From an uncultured Candidatus Melainabacteria bacterium (GTDB lineage: Bacteria; Cyanobacteriota; Vampirovibrionia; Gastranaerophilales; Gastranaerophilaceae): a DNA stretch of 64,000 nucleotides. Of the stretch, positions 7,133 to 16,284 are shown piece after piece. Position 1 is the stretch's first letter, and each line of letters begins with the position of its first letter. The notes under the pieces are model-generated. The model had not been told where the DNA came from. It did not search any database and saw only the letters and a program-made list of their open reading frames with translations. The position numbers were made by a program, and so were the translations under genes. The stretch covers positions 62,001 through 126,000 of the forward strand of contig CAKUXM010000003.1 of NCBI GenBank assembly GCA_934700335.1, given 5' to 3'.

Positions 7133-8827
7133 CTATTGTTCATTAAAGAATTTTGACATACTGATAGCTTTTTTAGGTAGTTCAATGTTAGAGAACAATG
7201 AATATTTATCTCCGCTATCTACAAGATAAATTTCGCTATCTATTTTATCTAATGTTTTTTGAATATCTTTGTTTCTTAATATTAGATAACTTAAATTTTT
7301 TCTGTTATCTTTTAATAATTTATTTAGTTCTTTTACTTCTTCACTTTGAATAAAATATACGTAATCAGAACTTTCCATTAAAATGCTAGGTTTTACTGGA
7401 AGATTGTAAGTTATAAGTTTAATATTTTTATTTGTTGCATATTTTGCGTATGTTACAAGTTCGTTTTCACCGCTGAAATAAAACATGTTAAATCCATGAA
7501 CGACTGTAAACACGATTATGAAAAACATTGAAAATACATAAGTTGTTAATGTTGAAAGTATGCTTTTGTTTTTTAATTTTAACAACATCAATATACTTAC
7601 AAAGTTTATACCAATAATGACAAAATTTTTGAATTTTTGAACGTGTTCATATAGGTTTAGCGGTAAAAACATATAGAAGAATGCAAGTGAGATTGTGCTC
7701 ACAGTAAAGAAGGCTGCAAGTGTGTATGTTGAGAATGATACAACTTTCTTTTTGAATAATTTGTTTATTTCTGAACCGCATAAAAAGTAGGTTGTTAATA
7801 TTGTAGCTGATGGTATTAGTAATAACAGCGAATATATTGATTTTTCCCTTAAAGATATGTACAACAAGATTAAGATAAAACTTGTTAAACAAAAAAAGTT
7901 CAATTTTTGTTCTAATGATATTAAGCTAAATCTAGTGCTGTTTTTAAGTCTTGCTACAATAGTTTTTATTGTGTTTAAAACATATCCGAGGAAGATAAGA
8001 CTCCAAGGCATAAATGCTGGAATAAATAATAATAAATAATATATTAGATTTTTGAATAACAGCTTGAACTGAGGTATGTAGATGTAGTTTTTAACAAAGC
8101 TACTACCGAAGAGTACATACATTTCGTAATACCAGGGCAATGTTATTGGTAAGAAAATTAACATACCAACTAAAAAATTAATTGGTTTAAAAATACTTTT
8201 TAAATTTTTAGAAAATGCGTTATAAATAATTAATATTAGTAGTGGTAATATAATACCAATTAAACCTTTTACAAGGCAGGCAATAGCACAAAATAAATAG
8301 AATGCCCACCAAAAATATTTAGTTTTACTAGATTTTTCTTCTTGAATACTTGCATAAAAACCAAAGTATAATGCAGAAGTTAGTAAAAATGAAAATGCGA
8401 TTGTTAAAATTGCGATATGAGAAAGTAATAAATAAGATAAACTTGTTAAAAGTATGATTGAGGAAGTTACACCAAACAATCTTGATACAAGGTTTTTTCC
8501 CATAAAATATGTAAAAAATACAAAGATTAACGAAATAATAGCATTCGGTAATCTAATGCTTAATTCATTACACATATTAAATAATTGCATTGATTTTGCA
8601 ATCAACCAAAAATATAATGGCGGTTTATCCAAAAATGGTTGCATGTTTAACATCAAAATTTTGAAATCGTCGGTTGCAAAAATATTCTTAGATATTGATG
8701 CAAACATTGCTTCTGAATTGTCTAATATTGGATAAAAATCTATACCAAAGAACAAGAAAAATGCGCACAACAAAGTCAACAAGCTAAGCGCACAAAATTC
8801 TGGGTGTTTTTTTATAAATTCTTGCAT
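7133..8827 (-). CDS. ArnT/PMT-like membrane glycosyltransferase
   Basis: 564 residues with about a dozen hydrophobic helices and a soluble C-terminal domain of about 130 residues, the GT-C fold of ArnT and protein mannosyltransferases. After the first helix the extracytoplasmic loop contains YPILDNSEAMFASISKN and PFLDKPPLYFWL, matching the acidic D..E motif and KPPLYFW signature of the family, which uses polyprenyl-phosphate sugars. The sugar and acceptor are unknown. A clear paralogue lies at 39140-40780 and shares the N-terminal FIKKHPE. It stands alone, with no ribosome binding site visible before the ATG. Confidence 0.82.
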   Translation of the reverse strand: MQEFIKKHPEFCALSLLTLLCAFFLFFGIDFYPILDNSEAMFASISKNIFATDDFKILMLNMQPFLDKPPLYFWLIAKSMQLFNMCNELSIRLPNAIISLIFVFFTYFMGKNLVSRLFGVTSSIILLTSLSYLLLSHIAILTIAFSFLLTSALYFGFYASIQEEKSSKTKYFWWAFYLFCAIACLVKGLIGIILPLLILIIYNAFSKNLKSIFKPINFLVGMLIFLPITLPWYYEMYVLFGSSFVKNYIYIPQFKLLFKNLIYYLLLFIPAFMPWSLIFLGYVLNTIKTIVARLKNSTRFSLISLEQKLNFFCLTSFILILLYISLREKSIYSLLLLIPSATILTTYFLCGSEINKLFKKKVVSFSTYTLAAFFTVSTISLAFFYMFLPLNLYEHVQKFKNFVIIGINFVSILMLLKLKNKSILSTLTTYVFSMFFIIVFTVVHGFNMFYFSGENELVTYAKYATNKNIKLITYNLPVKPSILMESSDYVYFIQSEEVKELNKLLKDNRKNLSYLILRNKDIQKTLDKIDSEIYLVDSGDKYSLFSNIELPKKAISMSKFFNEQ

Positions 8828-8895
8828 TATATTTATCCGATTATGTTATAATGATTTGTACATGTATTTTAACATATAATTATGGATTGGACTAG

Positions 8896-9720
8896 ATGAT
8901 GAAACAATTTATAAAAACATTTTTAATATTTGTATTTACAATTATATTTTCAAACCAACTTGCTTATTCTAAAGATTTTAGATTTGTGCAAATTACGGAC
9001 TTGCATTACAGGAATGATGCAATTTCAGAAGAAAATTTGGATAAGATGATTAAAAATATTAATCAAACTAAGAATGTTGAATTTGTTGTTTTTACTGGTG
9101 ATAATACCAATGATTCAAAAAAAGAGGACTATATTAAATTTTTGACTCAAGCAAATACTTTAAATGTTCCTTACTATGTTATTGTTGGAAACCACGATGT
9201 ATTTAAAATGGGTGGTTTTTCTAAACAAGATTTTGTAAAAGTTGTTCGAGAATATAACAAAAATCAAAAAGCTAGAAAAACAAACTTTGTCTTTAAATAT
9301 AGTGATTTTATTTTCGTTGCAGTAGATGGCGTAAGAGAAGTTATTCCAAGTCCGGGCGGATATTATAGAGATGATACTTTGGCATGGGTTGATAAAATGT
9401 TGAAAAAATACAAAAATAAAAATGTTATTATTTTACAGCATTTTCCAATGAAATTAAGACATACAGAACGTGATGCTTATAAAAATGACAGATATGAAGC
9501 TATTTTAGCTAAACATCATAACGTTAAAGGTATCTTTGCCGGACATTTTCACGCAAATGAAGAATACATCAAAGATGGTATATTCTACTCTATAACTGGT
9601 CGTGCATCAGGTGGTGATGCTGGTTATAAAGTTGTAGATATTGTTCAAGAAGAGGATCCTCAAACTCATAAAAAGGGTCTTAACTTCTATACTCAATTCG
9701 TATTCGTTAAAGATTTATAA
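8896..9720 (+). CDS. Secreted calcineurin-like metallophosphoesterase
   Basis: 274 residues with a signal peptide (cleavage near QLAYS, residue 25). The metal ligands of the family are in order: D35-x-H37 (ITDLHY), GDNTND near 67, GNHD near 97, a later histidine (QHFP) and GHFH. It should hydrolyse phosphoesters in the periplasm; the substrate (nucleotide, phospholipid or other) is unknown. TATAAT at 8875-8880 suggests a very short leader. A double ATG allows a start one codon later. It converges with the R3H ATPase gene, one base apart. Confidence 0.85.
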   Translation: MMKQFIKTFLIFVFTIIFSNQLAYSKDFRFVQITDLHYRNDAISEENLDKMIKNINQTKNVEFVVFTGDNTNDSKKEDYIKFLTQANTLNVPYYVIVGNHDVFKMGGFSKQDFVKVVREYNKNQKARKTNFVFKYSDFIFVAVDGVREVIPSPGGYYRDDTLAWVDKMLKKYKNKNVIILQHFPMKLRHTERDAYKNDRYEAILAKHHNVKGIFAGHFHANEEYIKDGIFYSITGRASGGDAGYKVVDIVQEEDPQTHKKGLNFYTQFVFVKDL

Positions 9721-9721
9721 G

Positions 9722-11392
9722 CTAGATGATTTTTTTGAAATCTTTACCTCCAACAATTCTTAAATGTCTTTCTTCGCCCTCGCCGATGCTTTGACTATTT
9801 AAGTTGTGTTGTTCAACAAGTTCGTGTTGAAGTTTTCTGATATGTTGGTTTTGTGGTTGAAGTTCAATATCTTCACTGCCGTTTAAGATTTTGTTAATAG
9901 CAGCTTTAGCTTCATCAAGAGCTCTTTCTGCATCATCACAATATCCTTTTAAGGCGTGTTCAGATTCCCTGATATCAAGAGCCTCTTTCATAACCTTTTG
10001 GATTTGAGCCATTGAATTTGTCTTGATGAAGAATACTTGTAGACGATAATCATTTGCAGTTGAAAGTATTTTTGCACCACTCTTTGCAAAGTTTTTGTGC
10101 GCAATTACAATATCTGCATCATCAATGTTTCTTGTAATTTCTACGTTTAAATCTAATCTTTCAATGATTTTTTCTACAATGTTTCTTGAAACAGCGTATA
10201 GATAAATCTTTTTGAATTTTTTATTTTCGTTAACATAATCTTTTCTGCTGAAAGAGAATTTTAACGAATCTTCTGCTGGTGCATTGTGATGTTGAGGATA
10301 AGCTGGAATTTCTTCTTCCTTCTTTTCTTCAACTTTTGCTACTTCAATAGGTTTTTCTGGAAGTTGAATATCAACTTTTTCACCAACTGTTGTAATTGGT
10401 TTTTTATCGTAAGTTTGGTCAACTTTTCTGATTTCAGGTCTGATTGGCCAACCTCTTAAAATGTAATCAACTGCTTCAGCGGTGTCTTTATAGATTGCTA
10501 AAGTATTTCTATCAATAATTTCAATTACGATATCAAATGTTGGTTGTTTTTCTCTTTCAAGAACGGTTTTTTGAGAACCACGTCTTTTTGCTTCATCATC
10601 ACCTAATGTTACTGATTGAATACCCCCAACAAGGTCGGATAAAGCTGGGTTTTTGATTAAGTTTTCTAAGCTTTGACCGTGAGCAGTTGCAATTAGCATA
10701 ACACCACGTTCTGCAATTGTTCTTGCAGCTTGAGCTTCAGCTTCTGTACCGATTTCATCAACTACTATAACTTCAGGAGTATGGTTTTCAACCGCTTCAA
10801 TCATAATATCTTTTTGGAACTCTGGTTGGCTAACTTGCATACGTCTAGCTTTACCAATAGCGGGGTGAGGAGTATCACCATCACCTGCAATTTCGTTTGA
10901 AGTATCAACGATAACAACACGTTTTCCTAATTCATCAGCAACTAATCTTGAGATTTCTCTCAATTTAGTAGTTTTACCAACACCAGGTTTACCTAAGAAT
11001 AAAATACTTTTTCCAGTCATAACATAATCTTTAATACAAGCAATAGTACCTGTTACGACTCTACCAACCCTACATGTTAAACCTACAATTTTGCCCTGTC
11101 TGTTTCTAATAGCACTAATTCTGTGCAAAGTTCCTGGAATACCAGAACGGTTATCTGACGTAAATTCTTGCAAATGACTAGTGATAAACTTAATGTCATC
11201 GTCAGTTATAGGTTCACACTCAATACAATCAATCTTGCCCTTATGGTGTCTAATCTCGGGAAGTCTACCTAAGTCCAGAACAATTTCAATAACATCATTC
11301 ATCTCGTCCGGGTTAAGGCGACTTGTTACCTTTGAAGGTAAAATTTCAATTAATCTCTGAAGATCACTGTGAAATTGGATTGTATTATTCAT
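9722..11392 (-). CDS. Ycf45-like AAA+ ATPase with R3H domain
   Basis: 556 residues. The N-terminal half is an AAA+ domain similar to SpoIIIAA and chloroplast/cyanobacterial Ycf45, with Walker A GKPGVGKTT (134-142) and Walker B EVIVVDEIGTEAEAQ near 210. A linker rich in Lys, Glu and Pro (about 310-370) leads to a C-terminal region ending in an R3H motif (IRKLQHELVEQH, Arg-x3-His), which binds single-stranded nucleic acid. The family is widespread in cyanobacteria and their non-photosynthetic relatives, but its function is not established. AAGGAAAAA precedes the ATG. Confidence 0.85.
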   Translation of the reverse strand: MNNTIQFHSDLQRLIEILPSKVTSRLNPDEMNDVIEIVLDLGRLPEIRHHKGKIDCIECEPITDDDIKFITSHLQEFTSDNRSGIPGTLHRISAIRNRQGKIVGLTCRVGRVVTGTIACIKDYVMTGKSILFLGKPGVGKTTKLREISRLVADELGKRVVIVDTSNEIAGDGDTPHPAIGKARRMQVSQPEFQKDIMIEAVENHTPEVIVVDEIGTEAEAQAARTIAERGVMLIATAHGQSLENLIKNPALSDLVGGIQSVTLGDDEAKRRGSQKTVLEREKQPTFDIVIEIIDRNTLAIYKDTAEAVDYILRGWPIRPEIRKVDQTYDKKPITTVGEKVDIQLPEKPIEVAKVEEKKEEEIPAYPQHHNAPAEDSLKFSFSRKDYVNENKKFKKIYLYAVSRNIVEKIIERLDLNVEITRNIDDADIVIAHKNFAKSGAKILSTANDYRLQVFFIKTNSMAQIQKVMKEALDIRESEHALKGYCDDAERALDEAKAAINKILNGSEDIELQPQNQHIRKLQHELVEQHNLNSQSIGEGEERHLRIVGGKDFKKII

Positions 11393-11484
11393 TTTTTTCC
11401 TTGGATTTTTGTATCTCCACTAATATTATGCCACCTTTTTTACAAATTTTAACAATTGTGTAAAAAGATACACTTAATATTTCT

Positions 11485-11949
11485 TTACACTTCAACTCCT
11501 GCCATTGAACTGTTTAATTCTCTACGGATATCATCAACTGTAACGTAGACTATTGGAGAGCTTTCGTCTTTTTTTAAGTAAACATCTTTTATGCCAGCTT
11601 GAACAATAAATCTTTTGCAAAGTATACAAATCATTTGATGTCCGTATATGTACATTGTTGCATTTTTGCATCTGTCTTGTCCTGCTTGGATAATGGCATT
11701 TTGTTCTGCGTGAATAGAACGACAAGTTTCGTATCTTGTACCAGAAGGAATGTTATTTTTTACTCTAAAACACTCCCCTCTTTCCATACAAGACTCTACC
11801 TTAGAAGGAGTTCCATTGTAGCCTGTAGCCTTGATTTTTTTATCTTCGCCAACAATAACTGCACCAACGTGTGCTCTTATGCAGTTAGAACGAGTTGAAC
11901 ACATTTTTGCTAAGTCTAAGAAATAATCATTCCAAGGTTTTATTGTCAT
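11485..11949 (-). CDS. dCMP deaminase family protein (ComEB-like)
   Basis: 154 residues with the zinc deaminase signature H80-A-E82 and Cys108-x-x-Cys111 (MICILCKRF). The usual proline before the first cysteine is isoleucine. The upstream RSNCIRAHVGAVIV block and the Cys-rich ESCMERGEC loop are typical of dCMP deaminases, including B. subtilis ComEB. It probably deaminates dCMP to dUMP for thymidylate synthesis. It follows glmU on the minus strand after ten bases with an AAGGAAA ribosome binding site, so the two are probably one transcript. Confidence 0.87.
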   Translation of the reverse strand: MTIKPWNDYFLDLAKMCSTRSNCIRAHVGAVIVGEDKKIKATGYNGTPSKVESCMERGECFRVKNNIPSGTRYETCRSIHAEQNAIIQAGQDRCKNATMYIYGHQMICILCKRFIVQAGIKDVYLKKDESSPIVYVTVDDIRRELNSSMAGVEV

Positions 11950-11959
11950 TGTTGTTTCC

Positions 11960-13231
11960 TTATTTTACGTAATTTTTTATTGTTTTCAAAGTAGCTCTTG
12001 TTAATGCTAAGTCGCCTTCTGCAATGTCTTTTGTTACAACTGTACCCGCAGCAACAAAACCTTTTTCTTCAACTGTTACAGGTGCTACGATTACTGAATT
12101 TGAACCAGTATTTGCGTTATCTTTAATTATAGTTTTGCTTTTAACTTTAGTAATAGGGTTATAATTTGCAGTAATTGTACCAGCACCGATGTTTACGTGA
12201 GAACCAAGTTCGCTATCTCCGATGTAGCTTAGGTGCGAAACATTTGTGTTATCTTTTATTTCTGATTTTTTGATTTCTACAAAGTTTCCAATTCTTACGT
12301 TGTTGCCAATTTTGTTACCACCTCTTAAATGTGAGAATGGACCAATTTTGCAATTTTTACCAATCGTATTTTCACCAGTGATGAAAGTGTTTGGATAAAT
12401 TATTGTATCCGTATCAATTGTAGTTTCTGGACTAATCCAAGTGTTGTCAGGGTCAACGATTGTAATCCCTTCGTTCATTAATCTTGTTAAGCTACGTTTG
12501 TTCAAGATTTTTGCAGCTTCTGCAAGTTGAACTTTTGAATTGATACCTAAAATTTCGTTGTTATCTTTTAATGTGTATGCTTGAACATTAAGGTTTTTCT
12601 TAGTACCCCAAGCGATAATATCTGTTAAATAGTATTCGCCTTGAGCATTGTTGCTTTTTAGTTCAGAAAAAGCTTTTTTAACTTTTTGCCAATTTAAGCA
12701 ATAGATACCTGCGTTAACTTCTTGAATTTGTTTTTGTTCAGGAGTTGCATCTTTTTCTTCAACAATTGCTTTTACAGAACCGTCAAGGTTTCTAACAATT
12801 CTGCCGTAATTTTTAGGGTCGTCAAACATTGCTGTCATAACTGTAATGTGGCAATGATTGTTTTTGTGAGATTTGATAAATGCTTCTAATGTTTTAGAAG
12901 TAATTAATGGAGTATCTCCGCAAAGGATAATAACTTCGCCGTCAAAGTTTTCAAGATCCGGACAAGCCATGCTTACTGCGTGTCCTGTACCAAGTTGTGG
13001 GCTTTGAAGAATTGTTTTTGCATTGTCATAATTCTTTTTAACATATTCATCAACTCTTTCAGCTTGATGACCTACAATAACGAAAGATTCGTCAACTTTA
13101 CCAGTACCATTAACTGCGTCTAGTACGTAACCTAGTAATGTCTTATCAAAAATATCGTGTAAAACTTTTGGCTTTTCTGATTTCATTCTAGTACCTTTAC
13201 CAGCTGCCAAAATTATTGATTTAATTGCCAT
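11960..13231 (-). CDS. glmU: Bifunctional GlmU (GlcNAc-1-P uridyltransferase / acetyltransferase)
   Basis: 423 residues from the ATG at 13231, chosen because AGGAG lies upstream and the product then starts MAIKSIILAAGKGTRMKS, the nucleotidyltransferase signature. The N-terminal domain makes UDP-GlcNAc. From about residue 230 the left-handed beta-helix hexapeptide repeats form the acetyltransferase (PFSHLRGG, IGAGTITANY). It feeds MurA (17735-19054) and other sugar pathways. Slightly shorter than the common 450-460 residues, mainly at the C-terminus. Confidence 0.95.
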   Translation of the reverse strand: MAIKSIILAAGKGTRMKSEKPKVLHDIFDKTLLGYVLDAVNGTGKVDESFVIVGHQAERVDEYVKKNYDNAKTILQSPQLGTGHAVSMACPDLENFDGEVIILCGDTPLITSKTLEAFIKSHKNNHCHITVMTAMFDDPKNYGRIVRNLDGSVKAIVEEKDATPEQKQIQEVNAGIYCLNWQKVKKAFSELKSNNAQGEYYLTDIIAWGTKKNLNVQAYTLKDNNEILGINSKVQLAEAAKILNKRSLTRLMNEGITIVDPDNTWISPETTIDTDTIIYPNTFITGENTIGKNCKIGPFSHLRGGNKIGNNVRIGNFVEIKKSEIKDNTNVSHLSYIGDSELGSHVNIGAGTITANYNPITKVKSKTIIKDNANTGSNSVIVAPVTVEEKGFVAAGTVVTKDIAEGDLALTRATLKTIKNYVK

Positions 13232-13309
13232 ATATATAACTCCTATTCTCTCCAATATTATTTTAGAACATAAATATTTAAAAAAAACCTTTGTAATATT
13301 TTGTAACAA

Positions 13310-13528
13310 AAAGGCAATTATTTTTGAGTCATGGAGTTTATATAGGAGTAAGGGAATTAAAGATTTACTTAGGGAAAATTTAATAGTTTAAATGAGGAAG
13401 ATATCGAGTAACGAATAAGTTATGAGATAAGGAACAAGTTTTAAATATAGGATAGAAATATCTTATACTCTCTCTCTTAATATCCTCGTGTTTATTTAAT
13501 GTTTGTCGCAATCGGCAAACTTTTTTTT
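13310..13528 (+). ncRNA. Candidate small RNA ending in an intrinsic terminator
   Basis: No reading frame is present, yet the plus strand carries a good terminator at 13501-13528 and no plus-strand gene lies upstream for nearly 4 kb (the last one ends at 9720). The sequence in front (about 13395-13495) can fold back on itself: GAGGAAGATAT pairs with ATATC and CCTC near 13485-13493, and GAGTA with TACTC. The long imperfect hairpin is reminiscent of 6S RNA, but no conserved 6S sequence could be confirmed. Confidence 0.4.
13501..13528 (+). terminator. Intrinsic terminator
   Basis: GTTTGTCG (13501-13508), loop CAAT, and CGGCAAAC (13513-13520) form a hairpin with one G-T pair, followed directly by eight T. 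It is oriented for the plus strand. A second hairpin, GCGCGTTT/AAACGCGC (13529-13547), follows immediately and sits just before the next promoter. Confidence 0.85.
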
Positions 13529-13556
13529 GCGCGTTTTTCAAACGCGCGTGATTTGA

Positions 13557-13565
13557 TGTTATAAT
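13557..13565 (+). promoter_or_regulatory. Extended -10 of a leaderless promoter
   Basis: TGTTATAAT lies seven bases before the ATG at 13573, so the transcript should start at or next to the start codon. The hairpin at 13529-13547 covers the -35 region and could act as an operator or as an insulator against read-through. Confidence 0.65.
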
Positions 13566-13572
13566 TAAACCT

Positions 13573-14871
13573 ATGAAAAAGATTAAGGTTCAAAGTCGTA
13601 TATCTCCAATAACATTTGGAATAGTATGCCTATTTGGAATAGGGGTGTTAGTAGCATTCTTCTTTTTATTTACAAATGGCCTATCAACTACTTCTTCTAG
13701 AGTAAAATATGATTTAATTTGTTTAATAGGTTTGGTTGCTACAGCAATTGGTTTTGGTTTTAAAGAAGTTTTGAAAAACGATGTTTATGTTGCAGAATTT
13801 ATTTTTGCAAATGGTCAAATGCAAATTGTTTATAAAAAACGAGATAGCGTTGTAAATGTTAAAACAATTGATTTATCTGATATTACAAAATTTTCAGTTA
13901 AAGCTAATATGAAATATATCTACCTAACAAGGGGTAGAGCGCTTAATGTTGTTTATACTGTTGTTATAAATTCCAAAACGCATGGTTTAGATACTTTTAT
14001 CGTGGAACCCTCTAAGTTTGCGTTGGGTTGTGCATATCAATTTTTACTTGATTTGATTTCTGTTTCAAAATATATACCAAACTTTTCTTATACCGTTAAT
14101 AGTGACGATGAAGAACATAAAAAAGACATTGATTATTTCAAAGTTAACGGTAAGAGATTGCCTCTTAGAATGAGAAGAGGCGCCAAGTTTATTATATTTT
14201 CATATATTCTTGTTGGAATTTGTTTTTTTATGTTTGGTCTTTCAATATTTTTTATGTTGTCCTCAGTGTCGGGTATGTCTCCAGAAAAAGATTCCTATAT
14301 TCAAAATTTTAGAGATATAGATAATATGCGAAATAATGGAGATTATAAAGGTGCAATTGAAAGAGTTGAATACCTTAAAACGGTTGAGCCGAATGATTAC
14401 AATGTTTATTTATACGAAGCTTATATTTATCAGGTTCAAGGACAGTACGAAAAAGAAATAGAGTCTGCAAACAAATCTCTTCAATTGATTGAAAGTGGAG
14501 CAAAATCAAAATGGGATGAGGCTTTTGGTAAAACTGAAATATTTGCTAAAGTTGTTTTTAAAGCCGGTAATGACAAATATACAAGAACTTATGACAAACT
14601 AGCAACTGCAAATTTTCAATTAAAAAAATATAAGGAAGCTGAAGAATTTTATACAAAAGAGCTTGAGTATACCTCTTATAAATTCCCAGACGCATATTTT
14701 TACAGAGGTGTTTGCAGATACTATCTAGGTAATAAACAAGGTGCATTAGAAGATTTCTTTAAACAAAAAGAAATTTATGAGGAATATTTTGCTGAGTTTG
14801 AAGGCGGGGGACAATACGATAAAAATGACTATGATTTAGTAAATCGTTGGATTGAAGCGTGCAAATATTAG
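13573..14871 (+). CDS. Membrane protein with C-terminal TPR repeats
   Basis: 432 residues, function unknown. Two membrane helices near residues 15-37 and 45-65 are followed by a soluble beta-rich stretch (about 70-190), a third helix near 205-232, and a TPR region (about 250-425) with motifs such as GDYKGAIERVEYL, YEKEIESANKSL and KKYKEAEEFYTKEL. TPR arrays bind other proteins, so this is probably a membrane-anchored scaffold. There is no ribosome binding site; the ATG follows TGTTATAAT by seven bases. It is followed by eno with its own promoter. Confidence 0.75.
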   Translation: MKKIKVQSRISPITFGIVCLFGIGVLVAFFFLFTNGLSTTSSRVKYDLICLIGLVATAIGFGFKEVLKNDVYVAEFIFANGQMQIVYKKRDSVVNVKTIDLSDITKFSVKANMKYIYLTRGRALNVVYTVVINSKTHGLDTFIVEPSKFALGCAYQFLLDLISVSKYIPNFSYTVNSDDEEHKKDIDYFKVNGKRLPLRMRRGAKFIIFSYILVGICFFMFGLSIFFMLSSVSGMSPEKDSYIQNFRDIDNMRNNGDYKGAIERVEYLKTVEPNDYNVYLYEAYIYQVQGQYEKEIESANKSLQLIESGAKSKWDEAFGKTEIFAKVVFKAGNDKYTRTYDKLATANFQLKKYKEAEEFYTKELEYTSYKFPDAYFYRGVCRYYLGNKQGALEDFFKQKEIYEEYFAEFEGGGQYDKNDYDLVNRWIEACKY

Positions 14872-14884
14872 CTATTTATCCCTC

Positions 14885-14913
14885 TTGAAAAGCTTATTTT
14901 TCTTCGGTATAAT
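14885..14913 (+). promoter_or_regulatory. Enolase promoter
   Basis: TTGAAA (14885-14890) and a perfect TATAAT (14908-14913) are separated by 17 bases. The start codon of eno follows 39 bases later with an AAAGGAG ribosome binding site. Confidence 0.85.
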
Positions 14914-14952
14914 TAGGCTGTTGAAATTATGATATAAACAAAAGGAGCGATT

Positions 14953-16260
14953 ATGCCAACTTATATTGAAGATGTTGTTGCAAGACAAATTTTGGATTCA
15001 AGAGGAAACCCAACTGTAGAAGTTGATGTTAAATTATCAAGTGGTGTGGTTGGTAGAGCAGCCGTTCCATCAGGTGCTTCAACTGGTTTGTTTGAAGCTC
15101 TTGAGCTTCGTGATAATGACGAACACAAATATATGGGCAAAGGTGTTTTAAAAGCTGTAGATAATGCTAACACTAAAATTGCACCAGAATTAATTGGCGA
15201 AAATGCCGCAAATCAACAAGAAGTTGATAGAATTATGAGAGAACTTGACGGTACTGATAATAAATCAAAATACGGAGCAAATGCTATTTTAGGTATTTCT
15301 CTTGCAAGTGCGAAGGCTTCTGCTTTGGCTTATGAAATGCCTTTATATAGATATCTTGGCGGTATTAATGCTATGACATTGCCTGTTCCAATGATGAATA
15401 TTATTAATGGTGGTGTTCATGCGGACAACAATGTTGATTTTCAAGAATTTATGATTGCACCTGTGGGTGCAAGTTCTTTTTCTGAAGCGATTAGAATGGG
15501 CACAGAGGTGTTCCATACTTTAAAAGGTATTTTGAAAAACAAAGGTTATGTAACTTCAGTTGGTGATGAAGGTGGTTTTGCGCCAAATCTTAATTCAAAC
15601 GAAGAAGCTCTTTGTTTTATAGTTGAAGCTATTCAAAAAGCTGGTTACACTACAGAAGATATTCGAATTTGTTTAGACGTTGCGTCAAGTGAATTCTACG
15701 AAGACGGCAAATATACTCTTGCCGGTGAAAATAGAACTCTTTCAAGAGAAGAAATGGTTGACTTTTTAGAAGAATGGGTTGATAAATACCCAATAATCTC
15801 GGTTGAAGACGGTATGGCTGAAGAAGACTGGGAAGGCTGGGAAATGCTTACTCGTAAAATCGGTCATAAATGTCAACTTGTAGGTGATGATTTATTTGTA
15901 ACAAATACGAAAAGATTGAGTGAAGGTATCAAACGTGGAATTGCAAATTCAATTCTTATCAAAGTAAACCAAATTGGTACATTGTCTGAAACTTTAGATG
16001 CCATTGCAATGGCACAAGCTGCTGGTTATACAACAATTGTTTCTCATCGTTCTGGTGAAACAGAAGATACATTTATTGCTGATTTAGCAGTTGCGACAAA
16101 CAGTGGTCAGATTAAGACAGGTTCTGCATCTCGTTCTGATAGAATGGCTAAATACAACCAATTAATTAGAATTGAACAAGAACTTGGTTCTGCTGCAAAA
16201 TATCTAGGTTTAGAAGCTTTTAGTGGTCATAAATCTAATCAAAGATATTCAATTATTTAA
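14953..16260 (+). CDS. eno: Enolase
   Basis: 435 residues, full length. The N-terminal ARQILDSRGNPTVEVDV, the loop GASTG, the metal aspartate/glutamate region (CLDVASSEFY, ISVEDGMAEEDW, LVGDDLFVTN) and the signature ILIKVNQIGTLSET are all intact. It converts 2-phosphoglycerate to phosphoenolpyruvate in glycolysis, and enolase is also commonly part of RNA degradation complexes; PEP is the substrate of the nearby MurA. It has its own promoter and ribosome binding site. Confidence 0.98.
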   Translation: MPTYIEDVVARQILDSRGNPTVEVDVKLSSGVVGRAAVPSGASTGLFEALELRDNDEHKYMGKGVLKAVDNANTKIAPELIGENAANQQEVDRIMRELDGTDNKSKYGANAILGISLASAKASALAYEMPLYRYLGGINAMTLPVPMMNIINGGVHADNNVDFQEFMIAPVGASSFSEAIRMGTEVFHTLKGILKNKGYVTSVGDEGGFAPNLNSNEEALCFIVEAIQKAGYTTEDIRICLDVASSEFYEDGKYTLAGENRTLSREEMVDFLEEWVDKYPIISVEDGMAEEDWEGWEMLTRKIGHKCQLVGDDLFVTNTKRLSEGIKRGIANSILIKVNQIGTLSETLDAIAMAQAAGYTTIVSHRSGETEDTFIADLAVATNSGQIKTGSASRSDRMAKYNQLIRIEQELGSAAKYLGLEAFSGHKSNQRYSII

Positions 16261-16269
16261 TTTGATTTA

Positions 16270-16278
16270 TGTTAAAAT
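16270..16278 (+). promoter_or_regulatory. Extended -10 of a leaderless promoter
   Basis: TGTTAAAAT ends six bases before the ATG at 16285 and no ribosome binding site is present, so the gene after eno probably has a leaderless transcript of its own. Confidence 0.6.
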
Positions 16279-16284
16279 AATCCT

